DNA from: Spinacia oleracea
Taxonomy: Eukaryota > Streptophyta > Magnoliopsida > Caryophyllales > Amaranthaceae
Assembly: GCF_020520425.1 (NCBI RefSeq)
Contig: NC_079489.1
Location: 93,538,810-93,602,809 of the forward strand
Reading direction: 5' to 3'
DNA length: 64,000 nt
The notes below the pieces were generated by a model that made no database searches, was not told the origin of the DNA, and saw only the letters and a list, made by a program, of their open reading frames with translations. Numbering within the stretch: the stretch's first letter is position 1; each line of letters starts with the position of its first letter. This document shows, one piece after another, positions 51,367 through 61,840 of this stretch. Both the position numbers and the translations under genes were made by a program.

Positions 51367-52329
51367 AGTTCGCTTTAGGGAGGGTCAAGTCGAGTACTTT
51401 AGAGGTCATGGACGCTTGCGCTAGCCCCCATTCAATTGAGGCAAAGCGATCTTTTGAGTCTTGGCTAAGTGCCTAGGAGTGTGAGTGCTCTTTCTGGCAA
51501 GGGTACATGCCCTTATTATTTTTCGATGTGTGCTCATTAATTTTGGCATCTTGATGACTGGGATTCTTCCTTTGACTTAAATTTTTCTTTCGACTTGGAT
51601 TGCAAGTAATTAAATTTCAATAAGGGACTCTATTTCTTATTCTTGTTTTTCTATAGGCTTTAATATTTTTACAAATTGGTTGGACCGAATCATGGATTGC
51701 CTACGTATCCGCCTTAAATAGATTTAATTTGGAATCAGGTCTTGCGTAGTTCTTAGCCTAGAAAATGGTTTCTTAGAATGCCGATTTTAAACAAGTACGT
51801 TCTGAGGTGGAAACATATTATTTGAAACGGTAGAATAAGTGGAGTTTATTATTATTTTAATCTGCTGCTTTGCCGTAAGCCAAAATTTTGTTTTATATTT
51901 TTTCAAGTACCTGTATTTTTTGGTGGTACGTATATCTGAATACGTGCTGTACCCCTCCAAGTGTTCGTTATTTTTCCGTGTATGTGCGGATAAAATGACG
52001 AGCACTTCTAGACAAAATTTGGCAAGCAGAGAGAATCAGCGCCCAGACTGGGGCGCTAAAGATTCCGGCGCCCAGCTCTGGGCGCTGAAAATGATATCTG
52101 GGCAGATTTTTTTGGTTTTGTGCCAAATATTTGTGAATCTTTTTTGCGCGCTAAATGTTTTTTTTTCTTTTTAGACGAACTTTTAAAGGCGCTTTGCAAA
52201 GTTTTCTTTTTTATTATTTATTAATTTTTTTTGTACTTTTCATTTGTCTTCCTTTTTTACTCGTGACTCAAGACGGTTTGAAAGATGGGTTGAATGAGTT
52301 GGGATGATTTGTATAGGTATTAGTCAAGC
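51367..52329. other. Non-coding region with shared family motif and double palindrome copy 4
   Basis: No gene. At 51682-51752 GACCGAATCATGGATTGCC and TTGCCTACGTATCC resemble 19835-19905. The double palindrome at 52038-52087 is AGCGCCCAGACTGGGGCGC and GGCGCCCAGCTCTGGGCGC. Confidence 0.5.
52038..52087. repeat. Double palindrome, copy 4
   Basis: Two tandem inverted repeats as in copy 1, with AAAGATTCC between them. Flanking TTTGGCAAGCAGAGAG and TGATATCTGGGCAGA are shared with copy 3, so the repeat unit is longer than the palindromes (about 95 bp). Confidence 0.75.
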
Positions 52330-52704
52330 ATGAGGATTACATCTGTTAGGGCTCACAATTTGCAGCTTCGTGCTAATGTCACGAGTTTACATCAACCAAG
52401 GCCAATGAGTAGCATGGGGGCGGCTCAAGGGTATATCAACAAGACGTATCCACACAAGTTATATGGTCATTATGCTAATGGTGGTGTAAGAACAGGTTTG
52501 GGCTTTGGAAATAATGGGTATGACGCACGTGTCAATGGCCGTGCGTGGTTTGCGGTTGACAACAAATTCGAGAACAAGAGTCGAGGTAATGGTTTCTTGG
52601 GTTATGGCGATGAGAACATGGATGGGTTAAATGAGCTGAACAGGGGCCCCAGAGCGAAGGCGTCTAAGAACATAAGGATTCGAAAGGGTAGACTCGGTTC
52701 TTAA
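52330..52704 (+). pseudogene. Fragment of a YTH-domain (ECT-type) m6A reader gene
   Basis: A 124-residue open frame contains PMSSMGAAQGYINKTYPHKL, GVRTGLGFGNNGYDARVNGR, AWFAVDNKFE, GNGFLGYGDENMDGLNELNR and GPRAKASK. This Gly/Tyr/Asn-rich stretch with DGLNELNRGPRAK is the segment just before the YTH domain in plant ECT proteins, which bind N6-methyladenosine in mRNA. The YTH domain itself is absent, since the frame ends at TAA 52702-52704. Upstream TTTGTATAG (about 52310) may be an old acceptor. The frame is clean, so the capture is fairly recent or the copy is still constrained. It lies on the strand opposite to the surrounding minus-strand element. Confidence 0.8.
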
Positions 52705-53340
52705 AGTTTAAACCTTTTAATGTTAAAAAGGTCTCACCTTTAATATGCTCCATAACTTGGAAGTTGACTCTAGTTTAAGGAGTGATTACAAACAACCTTA
52801 AACATCATAGAATCATGAAAATGGGACATGTATTTGAACATAAAAGATGAATGTTCATGTGTTCTAGTTTAGAAAAGGAATTGCACTTTTCATAAACAAC
52901 CTTGAACTTTTGAAAAGGTTTGGATTTTGTAAAATTGTGTGATTGTTGTAAGGAATACTTTTAAGAATAAAAGCATCAACTTACTAATCATTTTTGAAAT
53001 CAAAGCTTGAATCTTGCATGGTATTATTGAAAAGGTGCTTGGACAATCATTTGTGAAGAATTTCAAGAATGAAATCTCCCCAAAGATGGCACTTTTGACA
53101 TGTTTTTCCTAGTTAGTCATGAGTATTTACTCAAATGCCAACATCCTTGGAATTGTTAATTGAATTTTAGAAATGTAAAAGAGTAGAAAACATCATAAAG
53201 AATTGATTAGGGATTCGGAATTACCTATTTAGGACTAGCTTAGTTTTCCGATTAGTTCTCCCAATTGCTTAAGAATTTGGAAATTGTAATGGAAATTGTA
53301 GATTTGAACTTGAATTTTGTAATTGATTTTTGAGAGGAGA
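52705..53340. other. Spacer after the ECT fragment, nothing recognised
   Basis: AT-rich. Repeated phrases such as TTGAACTTTTGAAAAGG occur. It could be intron of the captured gene or element DNA. Confidence 0.35.
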
Positions 53341-53960
53341 ATTATAGATTACGACGTTGTACTAGAAATCTGCCTCCCCCAATTTCTTAGGAAATGAGGG
53401 TTTATATAGGGGATTAAGCGGCTAAAATCCAAGGACCACCTACACCTGGCGCTGGTGACGTGGCCGAGAATCCGCCAAAACAAGGACGATGACACCGTCC
53501 TTGATTTGTTTTGTATTGTTGTACCTTTGTACGATTTGCACGAATTTGGCACGTAGTATTTTCTTGGAGGTTAAGGCTTGGTTTTGCGTCTAAAAATAAG
53601 TCGTTTTTGAATTTCGGATTTCGTGTTTGGACTCGGTTTTACGAGACGGATCCCTGCATGCTCGGTTTTGTGGGTCGACGCCCGAATTTGGATTGCTTAA
53701 TGTCATTTCAACTGGAAAGGACCTTGTAAAACCAATGGAGAGGTCCATTGGGTTAGATTGTGTTTGGATTTTGAATTTGATTTTTGGAAATTGAATTTTG
53801 TATCGAGTTCCGTAACGGGAACGGGCTCGGGAATGGGACTTTGGATTTTGGATTTTGGATTTTGGAATACGCTTTAGCAATTGAGACTTCCGCACGGAGT
53901 TGCACCAACCACCTAGCAAGGAAAATAGTATCGTCATCATCCCACTTTAAATACATTTTA
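53341..53960 (-). other. LTR-like stretch of uncertain limits
   Basis: The minus strand has a TATA-like CCCCTATATAAACCCTC at about 53396-53412 and, at 53835-53870, three copies of TTTGGATT. It might be the U3/R part of a minus-strand LTR, but I found no matching partner and no clean TG...CA ends. Confidence 0.25.
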
Positions 53961-54133
53961 AATTTTTTATTTTTCAAAATTTCAGATCTGCATTCTGTTC
54001 ATTTCTCTCTCATTTCTCTCTCTTTATTTTCTCCCTATGCTTTTCAGATTTATGCCCAAATTTGTAGGGTTGTTTTCAATTTTACTGATTTTCTATGTAA
54101 TTATCTTATAATTCTCATAATTAGATCTATTAG

Positions 54134-55539
54134 ATGAGGAAAAAAATGGAGGAAGTGGTAGATCAAGAAGGAGGTTCGTCGTTACCGAAACCGAATCAAA
54201 GAATTTGCGCTCGTTTACAAATCATCCCAAGCAATTTTAGAGATCACATCTCGGTTTGTTGCTTTTTAAAGTATTTTAAGTTTATTTTAAAAAAAATTGA
54301 AAATATTTTTTGTTTTGGAGAAACTAACGTTTGTGTTTTGCCGAAATATCGTTTTCACTTCGCAAATTCGATAAGTGACTTCACGATTTTAAATAGTAAC
54401 TATATGAGTTTTACAGCAACTATATGGTTTAAAGCGGTACTAAGTGGTTTTTAGAGTTTCTATGCGATTTAATTTAACTATATAATTTTCTTATTGTATG
54501 TTATAATGATTAATAGACTATGTTTCACTATAAAATTTATGATTATGTGACTATAATCCAAAAGGTTTGTGCTCTTCTACAAATCAATGCTAAAAATTGG
54601 AAAAATGAATGGGCTTACAAAGTTCGTAGTTGCTAAATTACTATATGTTTGAAATAGTTACTATATGTTTGAAATAGTTACTATGTTAGTTTATTATGTT
54701 TTGTGCATGTTTTTGATGTTATTCTATATTTTTAGTGATAGAGTTACTATATTATGGATAGGGTTACTATTTATTATCCCACCAATTATGTCTGCAACTC
54801 TGTGACTAAATGACCACCAATAATATTTATATATAGGTACTATATCGTGTATAAAAGTAACTATATGTTTGGTATAGTTAGTATGTATATTATAATGTTC
54901 TTTTTTTCTGTTCTTTGTTGTCCTCTATGTTATTAGTAATAAGAGTTACTATGTTATGATCACAGTAACTACATGATCATTACAATAACTATATATGATA
55001 CTCTGTTAGCATATGAGTATCATTAATATTAAGAGATATTATATCATGTATAATAGTAATTATATATTTTTAATAGTTACTATGTTATCATTATATTCGT
55101 TTTATGTTCTTTTTTTGTACTCGGTGTCATTAGTCATAAGAGTGACTATATTATTATGACAGTAACTATATGACTATAACAATAACTATATCTGCAAATC
55201 TACGAGTATTTTAGCATCATTAATTCTAACAGTTACTATATGCTGCATAATATAAACTATATGTTTTACGTATTTACTATGTTATTTTTTATATTTAACT
55301 GTTAAATTATTAACTTAGTTTATATATTATTGATTCAGAAATACAAAGATGATGCACCAAGAGTTGAAGTCGTGCAAAGAATAACTTCTGTAAGGAAAAC
55401 AAAAAGCATGAGAAGAATAAGAAAATCATATCAACAATGAAAACCAAGGACGTGGTAGAGGAAGGGGAGGTCGCGTACGTGGAAGGAAGGGATGTGGCCG
55501 TGCTGGTGGAAGGAATGGACGTGGACGTGGCGTTTAGTA
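54134..55539 (+). pseudogene. Small broken two-exon gene with RG-rich tail, unknown
   Basis: A CT-rich leader (53990-54060) precedes ATG 54134. The first exon reads MRKKMEEVVDQEGGSSLPK and NQRICARLQIIPSNF, with a possible donor near 54253. A GATTCAG acceptor at 55332-55338 leads to KYKDDAPRVEVVQRITSVRK and a basic stretch. After a frameshift GRGRGRGGRVRG and GGRNGRGRGV follow, with TAG at about 55537. Basic plus RGG-type tails suggest an RNA- or DNA-binding protein. The intron is filled with ACTATATG repeats. It may be cargo of the Helitron-like element ending at 56550. Confidence 0.35.
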
Positions 55540-55990
55540 TTTTAGTTCAAAAAATATTTGAGTTAATTGTGATTTATTTAATAGATGCAAATAATTAGAA
55601 TGTCGTAGCTAAAAACAATAACCATATACTCCTTTTGATAACATTAACTATATGATATATAATAGCAACTATAGAGTAAAAAGAGTTACTATATTTCTAT
55701 ACGATAGAAATTGTAGCTATATGATATAAAACAGTCAATATATTTGTGTATACATAATTAAGTAATTGGATTCTTATCAAAATGGCATCAAAAAGTTATT
55801 GTATGACTACGGGAGTAATTAGATTACATATAAGTACAACTACATCAACTTAAGAGTTACTATATGATCTTTACAGTAACTATGTCACATATATTAATAA
55901 TTATATTGTAAAAATTTAATGTATGACTAGTAGAGTAACTGAATTACATATAAGTACAATTATATCAACGTAAGAGTTACTATATGGACT
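54380..55990 (+). repeat. Dispersed array of (A/C)GT(T/A)ACTATATG
   Basis: Dozens of variants of GTTACTATATG and GTAACTATATG occur, almost all on the plus strand. Spacing is irregular, 15-60 bp. They fill the putative intron and continue after the RG-rich exon (55600-55990). They are not a regular satellite. Confidence 0.75.
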
Positions 55991-56514
55991 GCGCATTTTT
56001 TGAATCACGTGAACATTGCTGCATTGCTGGTCCATTTCATCCTTAATGCTGTAAATTACCTAAAATATTATGTCCACACTATAGTCAATGCAAGTGGGAT
56101 TGATTTTATTAGGAATTATAAGTTTATTTTTGGTAACTTTCCTACTCCAATCTTCAATTACTTAATATATCTTACTTTCCTATTCCACTCCGCAAATCTA
56201 TTTTGGAAACTTTCTTACTTCACTTACTATTTTCTTTTTCTTTTTTTCTTTTTTTTTATTATCAATTATCACCACTTGCTTCAACATTATACTTCGTATA
56301 TCATTCAATTAAGGTTTCTGATACTTGTAATGGTCAACTTGTAACCCCTAAAAAAATAAAACAGTATTTTGAACTTCCAAATGCATCATCTCCTATTTCA
56401 GGTTTCATATTTTTATATCAGTTTATCACATTTCAAATGCATCATCTTCTATTATTTTAAACTTTTGCATAATTCCTATACTATATAGACAATACAACTG
56501 AAATTTTAAGTTAA
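55991..56514. other. AT-rich stretch, no gene seen
   Basis: Frames at 56000-56344 and 56203-56460 are Phe/Leu/Tyr-rich translations of T-rich DNA without a domain. Confidence 0.4.
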
Positions 56515-56550
56515 AATGCCCGTGTATCGGGGTTAAAACTTAAAAGCTAG
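56515..56550 (+). mobile_element. Helitron-like 3' terminus
   Basis: AAATGCCCGTGTATCGGGG can form a short GC hairpin (CCCG/CGGG). About 15 bases later comes CTAG at 56547-56550, followed by T. A subterminal hairpin 10-15 bp before a CTRR end and insertion before T are the standard Helitron 3' signs. The 5' TC end was not located. Confidence 0.5.
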
Positions 56551-57200
56551 TTGTTCTTTGTCACAATCTTCTATATACTCTACTAAAACACAGGGCGCTA
56601 AGTCTGGAACTGACAAGTATCCCTGTGTAAAAAAATTATTTGTTTTTAAAAAAACTAAATTGTTAATATATTTACATTATTAGATACGTTAAAATATAGT
56701 CAGCAATCTAATATAGAATATTCAGATGATATTTAAATATAATGTACAAAAGAATATTAAGATCTTATGGTTCCAAATATAGAATAAGATTAAATTACCA
56801 ATATATTTTTATTCTTAAACATTCATATATTATGTTAAATATTCCATCTCTTATTTACCAAATATAAAAAATATTCTATCTCTACTATTTTTCCTAAAAC
56901 TAAAATTCTGACTACTTTATATATGTTACTCGATTATATAAAAAAAATGAATAATTATTACGGAATAACAAACATAATCTATTAATTATGACATGTGATT
57001 GTATCAATTATTTTGAAACAAATGAAGTATGTTTGTTTATTTACAAGGACCAACATATTATCTAACCCAATTTACATTTTTCTTAAATCAATATATACTT
57101 TTAATTAAATTAGACATACTTCGTATTCCTACTTCCGCTCTCAAATGATCTTTACGTTAACAATTTGCACCATAATTAAATATTATATATTATGTAATAT
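56551..57200. other. AT-rich DNA, nothing recognised
   Basis: Stop-rich, A/T over 75% by eye. This may be the oldest flanking DNA in the window, or the start of another Helitron (TCTTCTATATACTCTACT at about 56570). Confidence 0.35.
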
Positions 57201-57977
57201 TGTAACACCCTAATAATTCCTTGCTTTTTATAAAACATTTTCCGACTTAAAACACAGGAATTACCAAGATATTACCGCCACCGTGATAACGGCTAAGGCT
57301 ATTTACCAGAATTACGCAGCGGAATTAACTAACTTTCAAACATATTAAATAAATAGTTAATGGTCATTAAAACAAGTTGGAACCGTTGAGGCCCAAATCC
57401 AAAGTATTAAATCATTTAAAAATCCATTAACTGTAGATAGTGTTAGTCATGACTATAAATAAAAATAGAGTTTATAAATATGGAAGAACTAAACTCTCAA
57501 CTCAAATCCCATGACCAGAAGACACGAAGCACGAAGTCAGCAAAAGCTGAGTACGGACAAGCTAGAATAACATTCTATCCTAACATGCTTCACTCGACAA
57601 ATTAAATAATCCACATGCAAAAGCCATATAATAAACAATTAAACATGGAGACAAGACTAGACACTTGCCCCGACTCTTGACTCACAGATTAATAAAAAGT
57701 AGCTTCGAACGGGTAAAGTAAAGTATCCTCAAAAGGAAAGAAAAGGGTGATGGGAGCCAACCATACACCAAAATAAGTCGGGCTACTACCGACAGTTGGG
57801 CCATACCGACAGGAATTCCAATTGCACAACGGCATATGAGAATGAAACAACGTCTTGTATCATTCTAGGAGTACAAGTTTTCCGGCAAGACTCCCCCCAT
57901 TGTTCGTACTCAAGTTATATACGTTCCAAGAGTTTTGAAGCTCTTTTGGGTTGCACTTTACGTTAATTAATATATTA
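57201..57977 (-). repeat. Truncated Tekay LTR, minus strand
   Basis: TGTAACACCCTAATAATTCC is the reverse of the chromovirus LTR end. CCGCCACCGTGATAACGG and TACAAGTTTTCCGGCAAG match 5220-5940 in reverse. About 777 bp remain before the Copia LTR at 57978. No PBS lies to the left, so the internal part, if this is a 3' LTR, was to the right and has been lost or displaced. Confidence 0.8.
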
Positions 57978-59371
57978 TGTTTAAGGCGACTCAAGGCTCT
58001 ACCCAAGATGTTAGGTTATGATACATATGAATAAACATAAATCATGCGGAAAAACCATAAAGCCAGGAAACATATTATTTACGCATAATCATTTAGCATA
58101 ATTCAGATGCATACACTTTGTAGCGTGCCCTCCCTAGCTGCGCCCGAACCGAACAAGAACAAGTCTTTAGGACTCCAAGTGTCGTCCCTCCGTAGATAGT
58201 CCACAACACGTCCGGATCCGCCTTAAGATTGACCAACTAGAATCGCCCTTCCGGTACTAGGATTTTCGGCTAAATAGGGCAAGTGTTTGTGGCTGATTTT
58301 TGCTTGAATATCTTACCTTTGAATACTTCAATCCTCGATGTAAATATGTGACCCTAGGCACCTATTTATAGAGTTTATGGAAAGGAATTATAATCCTACT
58401 AGGATGTGGATTTATTAATTAGAATCCTATTAGAACTCTAAATAATAAATTTAATCTTTTAGGATTAGGATTTAATCAATGCACGAATTCCGATAGGATT
58501 AGGATTCGTTACGAACACGAGCGTGCACGACTACGAGCATAGCACAAAACCGCGCAGGCCTTACGGCCCACACGAGCAGGCGCTGCTCGCAGCCCGCGCG
58601 CGCCCCATGGCCTTGCTGGGCCTGGCCTTGCGCTGGGCCTGGCGAGGCTCTGGCAACTTCGTGTTGGGCGCTTGGCTTGCTGGGCGCGGGCCTGGCTTCG
58701 TGCTGGGCCTTCGTCTAGCAATCCTCGTCCGATTCTAATTCGTACGATGCGCTTCCGATTAAATTCCCGATTCCGGAATTTATTTCCGATACAAGCAATA
58801 TTTAATATTTCCGATTCCGGAATTAATTTCCGTTTCGAACAAATATTTAATATTTCCGTTTCCGGAATTATTTTCCGATTCCGATAATATTTCCGATTCT
58901 GACAATATTTCCGTTTCCGGCAATATTTCCATTTCCATTAATATTTTCCGATACGTACCATGTTTCCGTTTCCGGCAACATCTACGACTTGGATAATATT
59001 TATATCTCCGATACCATCCATATTTCCGTTTCCGGCAATATCATCGTTTCCGGAGTATTCATTTTCTTGCCTTTGACGATCTTAGCTCCCATTGAAACCA
59101 AGATTCGTCGATTCCAAATATCCATAGATGGAGTATTTAATGACATTAAATACTTGATCCGTTTACGTACTATTTGTGTGACCCTACGGGTTCAGTCAAG
59201 AGTAAGCTGTGGATTAATATTTATTAATTCCACTTGAACTGAAGCGGCCTCTAGCTAGGCATTCAGCTCACTTGATCTCACTGAATTATTAACTTGTTTA
59301 ATTAATACTGAACCGCATTTATTAGACTTAACATTATATGCATACTTGGACCAAGGGCATTATTTCCTTCA
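57978..59371 (-). repeat. 3' LTR of a minus-strand Copia element (1394 bp)
   Basis: On the minus strand it runs from TGAAGGAAATAATGCCC to CGCCTTAAACA. A PPT lies right of it, so this is the 3' LTR. It contains the GGAAATATTGCC repeats (58770-59055, reversed), a GC-rich island (58510-58735) and a minus-strand TATA (CTCTATAAATAGGTGCC) at 58358-58374. The first ~330 bp are related to the plus-strand LTR at 24755, but the remainder differs. Confidence 0.78.
58770..59055 (-). repeat. GGAAATATTGCC repeats in the Copia LTR
   Basis: Reverse-strand counterpart of the array at 25055-25295. Confidence 0.75.
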
Positions 59372-59386
59372 GTCTCCCACTTGTCC
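59372..59386 (-). other. Polypurine tract of the minus-strand Copia element
   Basis: The minus strand reads GGACAAGTGGGAGAC directly before the LTR start TGAAGG. AAGTGGGAG is typical of plant Copia elements. Confidence 0.7.
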
Positions 59387-61199
59387 TTAGGGACAAGTGT
59401 GCATTTCCTAATTCCTTTGTCGCTCGATGCTTGCTCTTGAACATAAGGTAAGAGTTGTCATCCTTATTATGTCCAGAGGTTTTTCTCGGTTTCAGAGTTC
59501 AACTGATCAAATAATCAGATAATCATAGCCTATGATTCATCTGAGCACGGCCATGCATTTTACAGTTTCTAGCTCTCCGAGTGGCGTTGTACAACTTTTA
59601 AGCATCTCATCCCGATTTATGGGAGGACAATCCCAATCTTGCGATCTTGAGATTAGACTTCGTTTGATAGGTGATTACCTGAGAGTTGCCTTTATAGCCT
59701 CCTTTTACGGTGCGACGGTTGGTCAACGTCAAAGTAAGCAGTTCTCAAACAAGTAATCTCAAATCACTCAGTTATTGAGGATTTAGTGTCTAATAATTTT
59801 AATGAAATTTACTTATGACAGATTTTCATCTCTTACAGTAAAGTTTCATAGGTCTGTCCGATACTAGTCTTCCCAAAGTAAGTATCTATGCAAATGATTA
59901 CGACATTGCCATGTCCACATAGTTCAAGAAACAGAACTACTAGTCATCTTGCATTCTAGTCGTCTAACGTTTTCTATGCGTCCATCTTTATAGAAAACTC
60001 CGACCAGGGACCATTTTCAACTTTTGACATTCAAGTTCACTTGATAGACATTTCTTAGTCACAGGACTGGTCCTGACAGTCTATCTTGAATATATCGTCA
60101 AATTTGAAGGGACTCATCATTTAATACTAAACCAAGATTAAATGGAATATGAAAATACATTTCATATATGATAAATGTTCAACCCCAATGTTTTACAACC
60201 ATGGGCCTCAAACCCATCTTCTAAAACAGTTCATGGCATTTCAAAGCTATGCTTGATTTCCAGTGTTACAATGTGAGTGTTGCTTCTCACTTGTTGCATA
60301 GGTTTAGTTATCATGCTTTGCCAATCTTAATATCCTTTTCATCGAATGTTTTTCGAGATATGATGATAAGATCTTTTGAGTTTGTTTAATATGTGATCTA
60401 GTCTTTCTTACTTCGATAGTGGTTCTACGCATTTTGCAATGAAGAACCATCAAGTTAGCATACATGTGATCCACCCAAGTTCAATGAAGAACTCATTAAT
60501 ATAAACAACTCTGTTTTATTGCTTCTTAGGCAATAAGTACTTTTACTTCAACTGTTTAAGTTGTTGGTGATGCTTTGTTTGGATTTACTTATCCAAGCAG
60601 TTCACAGATATGTGGAAGACTTTCCAGCTGTATCTTAGAACATAGAAATTAGTATTTTAATTTCCCACGCAACAACTCATGGTCTCCAATCCATGTTGCC
60701 ATTTCGAAACACGATGCTCTTTAGCTCGTCCTTGTCAATGGTTAACTCCAAAGGAATCTTGCTTGATCCTTTGCCAGTGTTTATGCGTGTAGCATCAATA
60801 TTTAGCATATCTTTATTTCCTTGAATCAAGAACTATTCCTATGTACATTTTTAAGTACCATAACCTTTTCTTGATCTCAATCTAGTTGATCTTCACTTAG
60901 ATCAATAGAGATTGGTATATGTTCGTTATACCTAAAGTCATACGATACGTTTTTGGCGATCCTCATATTATATCATACATGATAAATTCTTTTGCAGAAT
61001 AATTCTCAATTGAATTCTATTCATGTAACTTTAGCTCATCTAGTTTCAGTAGATACTAATTCCAGCTAAATTCTTTGACATATAATATAGGTTAAGAATC
61101 TCATTTAGACTCTTTGATGTTTAACTTAGTAAATGCTTATACATAGTTCAAACATCTCCAATGGAGTCTTTCGTGTTTGATTTAGTAAATGCCATTACT
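59387..61199. other. Copia 3' untranslated region and decayed pol, no gene seen
   Basis: Stop-rich on both strands. It lies between the PPT and the RT remnant. It may hold RNase H remains that I cannot recognise. Confidence 0.4.
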
Positions 61200-61840
61200 T
61201 AATCCAAAACAATATCATAAGATCTTTGTAAATAGATCTTAATACCCAGTATGTACTAAGTTTCGCCTTGGTCCATCATCGATGAATAATTTCGAACCTA
61301 AGTCATTAGCATTTGAATGTTATTTCACAATAGAGAGATATGTGTGTGATACACATACGACCAATTAAGTTTTTATGTACTCCCACTAAACTTCTTATAT
61401 ATCTATAAGAATCATGTACATTTTATGAAACTTAAATACTTATTAGCTTCACTAAAATACAATTCTAATTCCCCATTGCTTGCTTAAATCTGTACTTAGA
61501 TTTCATAAGCTAGCATTCATTTCAAGCATTATTTGGGTCCACAAATCCGATGACATGCCATGTACATAGTTTATTCCAACATTTGATTGAGGAATACATT
61601 TTGTCATCCAATTGCTATATGTACCAATATGCAATCATTGCTTGAATTATAGACTTGAGCATTACGATTATGCATGAGGTTTCAACACAATCCACACCGT
61701 GAATTTGCTTGTAACCTTTACCAACTAATCTAGCTTTGTGTGTGAACACAATTCCATGTTTGATGGTTTTTATTCCTTTAAACAAACTTGCAACCAATAG
61801 GTGTGAAACTATTCTTGCAAATCAACAAAATTTCAATTTT
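61200..61840 (-). pseudogene. Copia reverse transcriptase remnant
   Basis: On the minus strand: THKARLVGKGYKQIHGVDCV (RT entry), IVMLKSIIQAMIAYW, then GFVDPNNA (the PEGFVDP block), then IYKKFSGST near 61400, and YWVLRSIYKDLMILFW near 61220-61250. The order equals that of Copia RT. Many stops and shifts are present, and the YVDD catalytic box is not recognisable. It belongs to the minus-strand Copia element whose 3' LTR is at 57978. Confidence 0.7.

Noticed and set aside
56570..56600. Second Helitron 5' end (TCTTCTATATACTCTACT)
   Set aside because: The terminal sequence is suggestive, but no matching 3' end and no second copy in the window; kept only as a note.
58509..58738. GC-rich frames in the Copia LTR
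   Set aside because: Composition artefact in the LTR, no domain.
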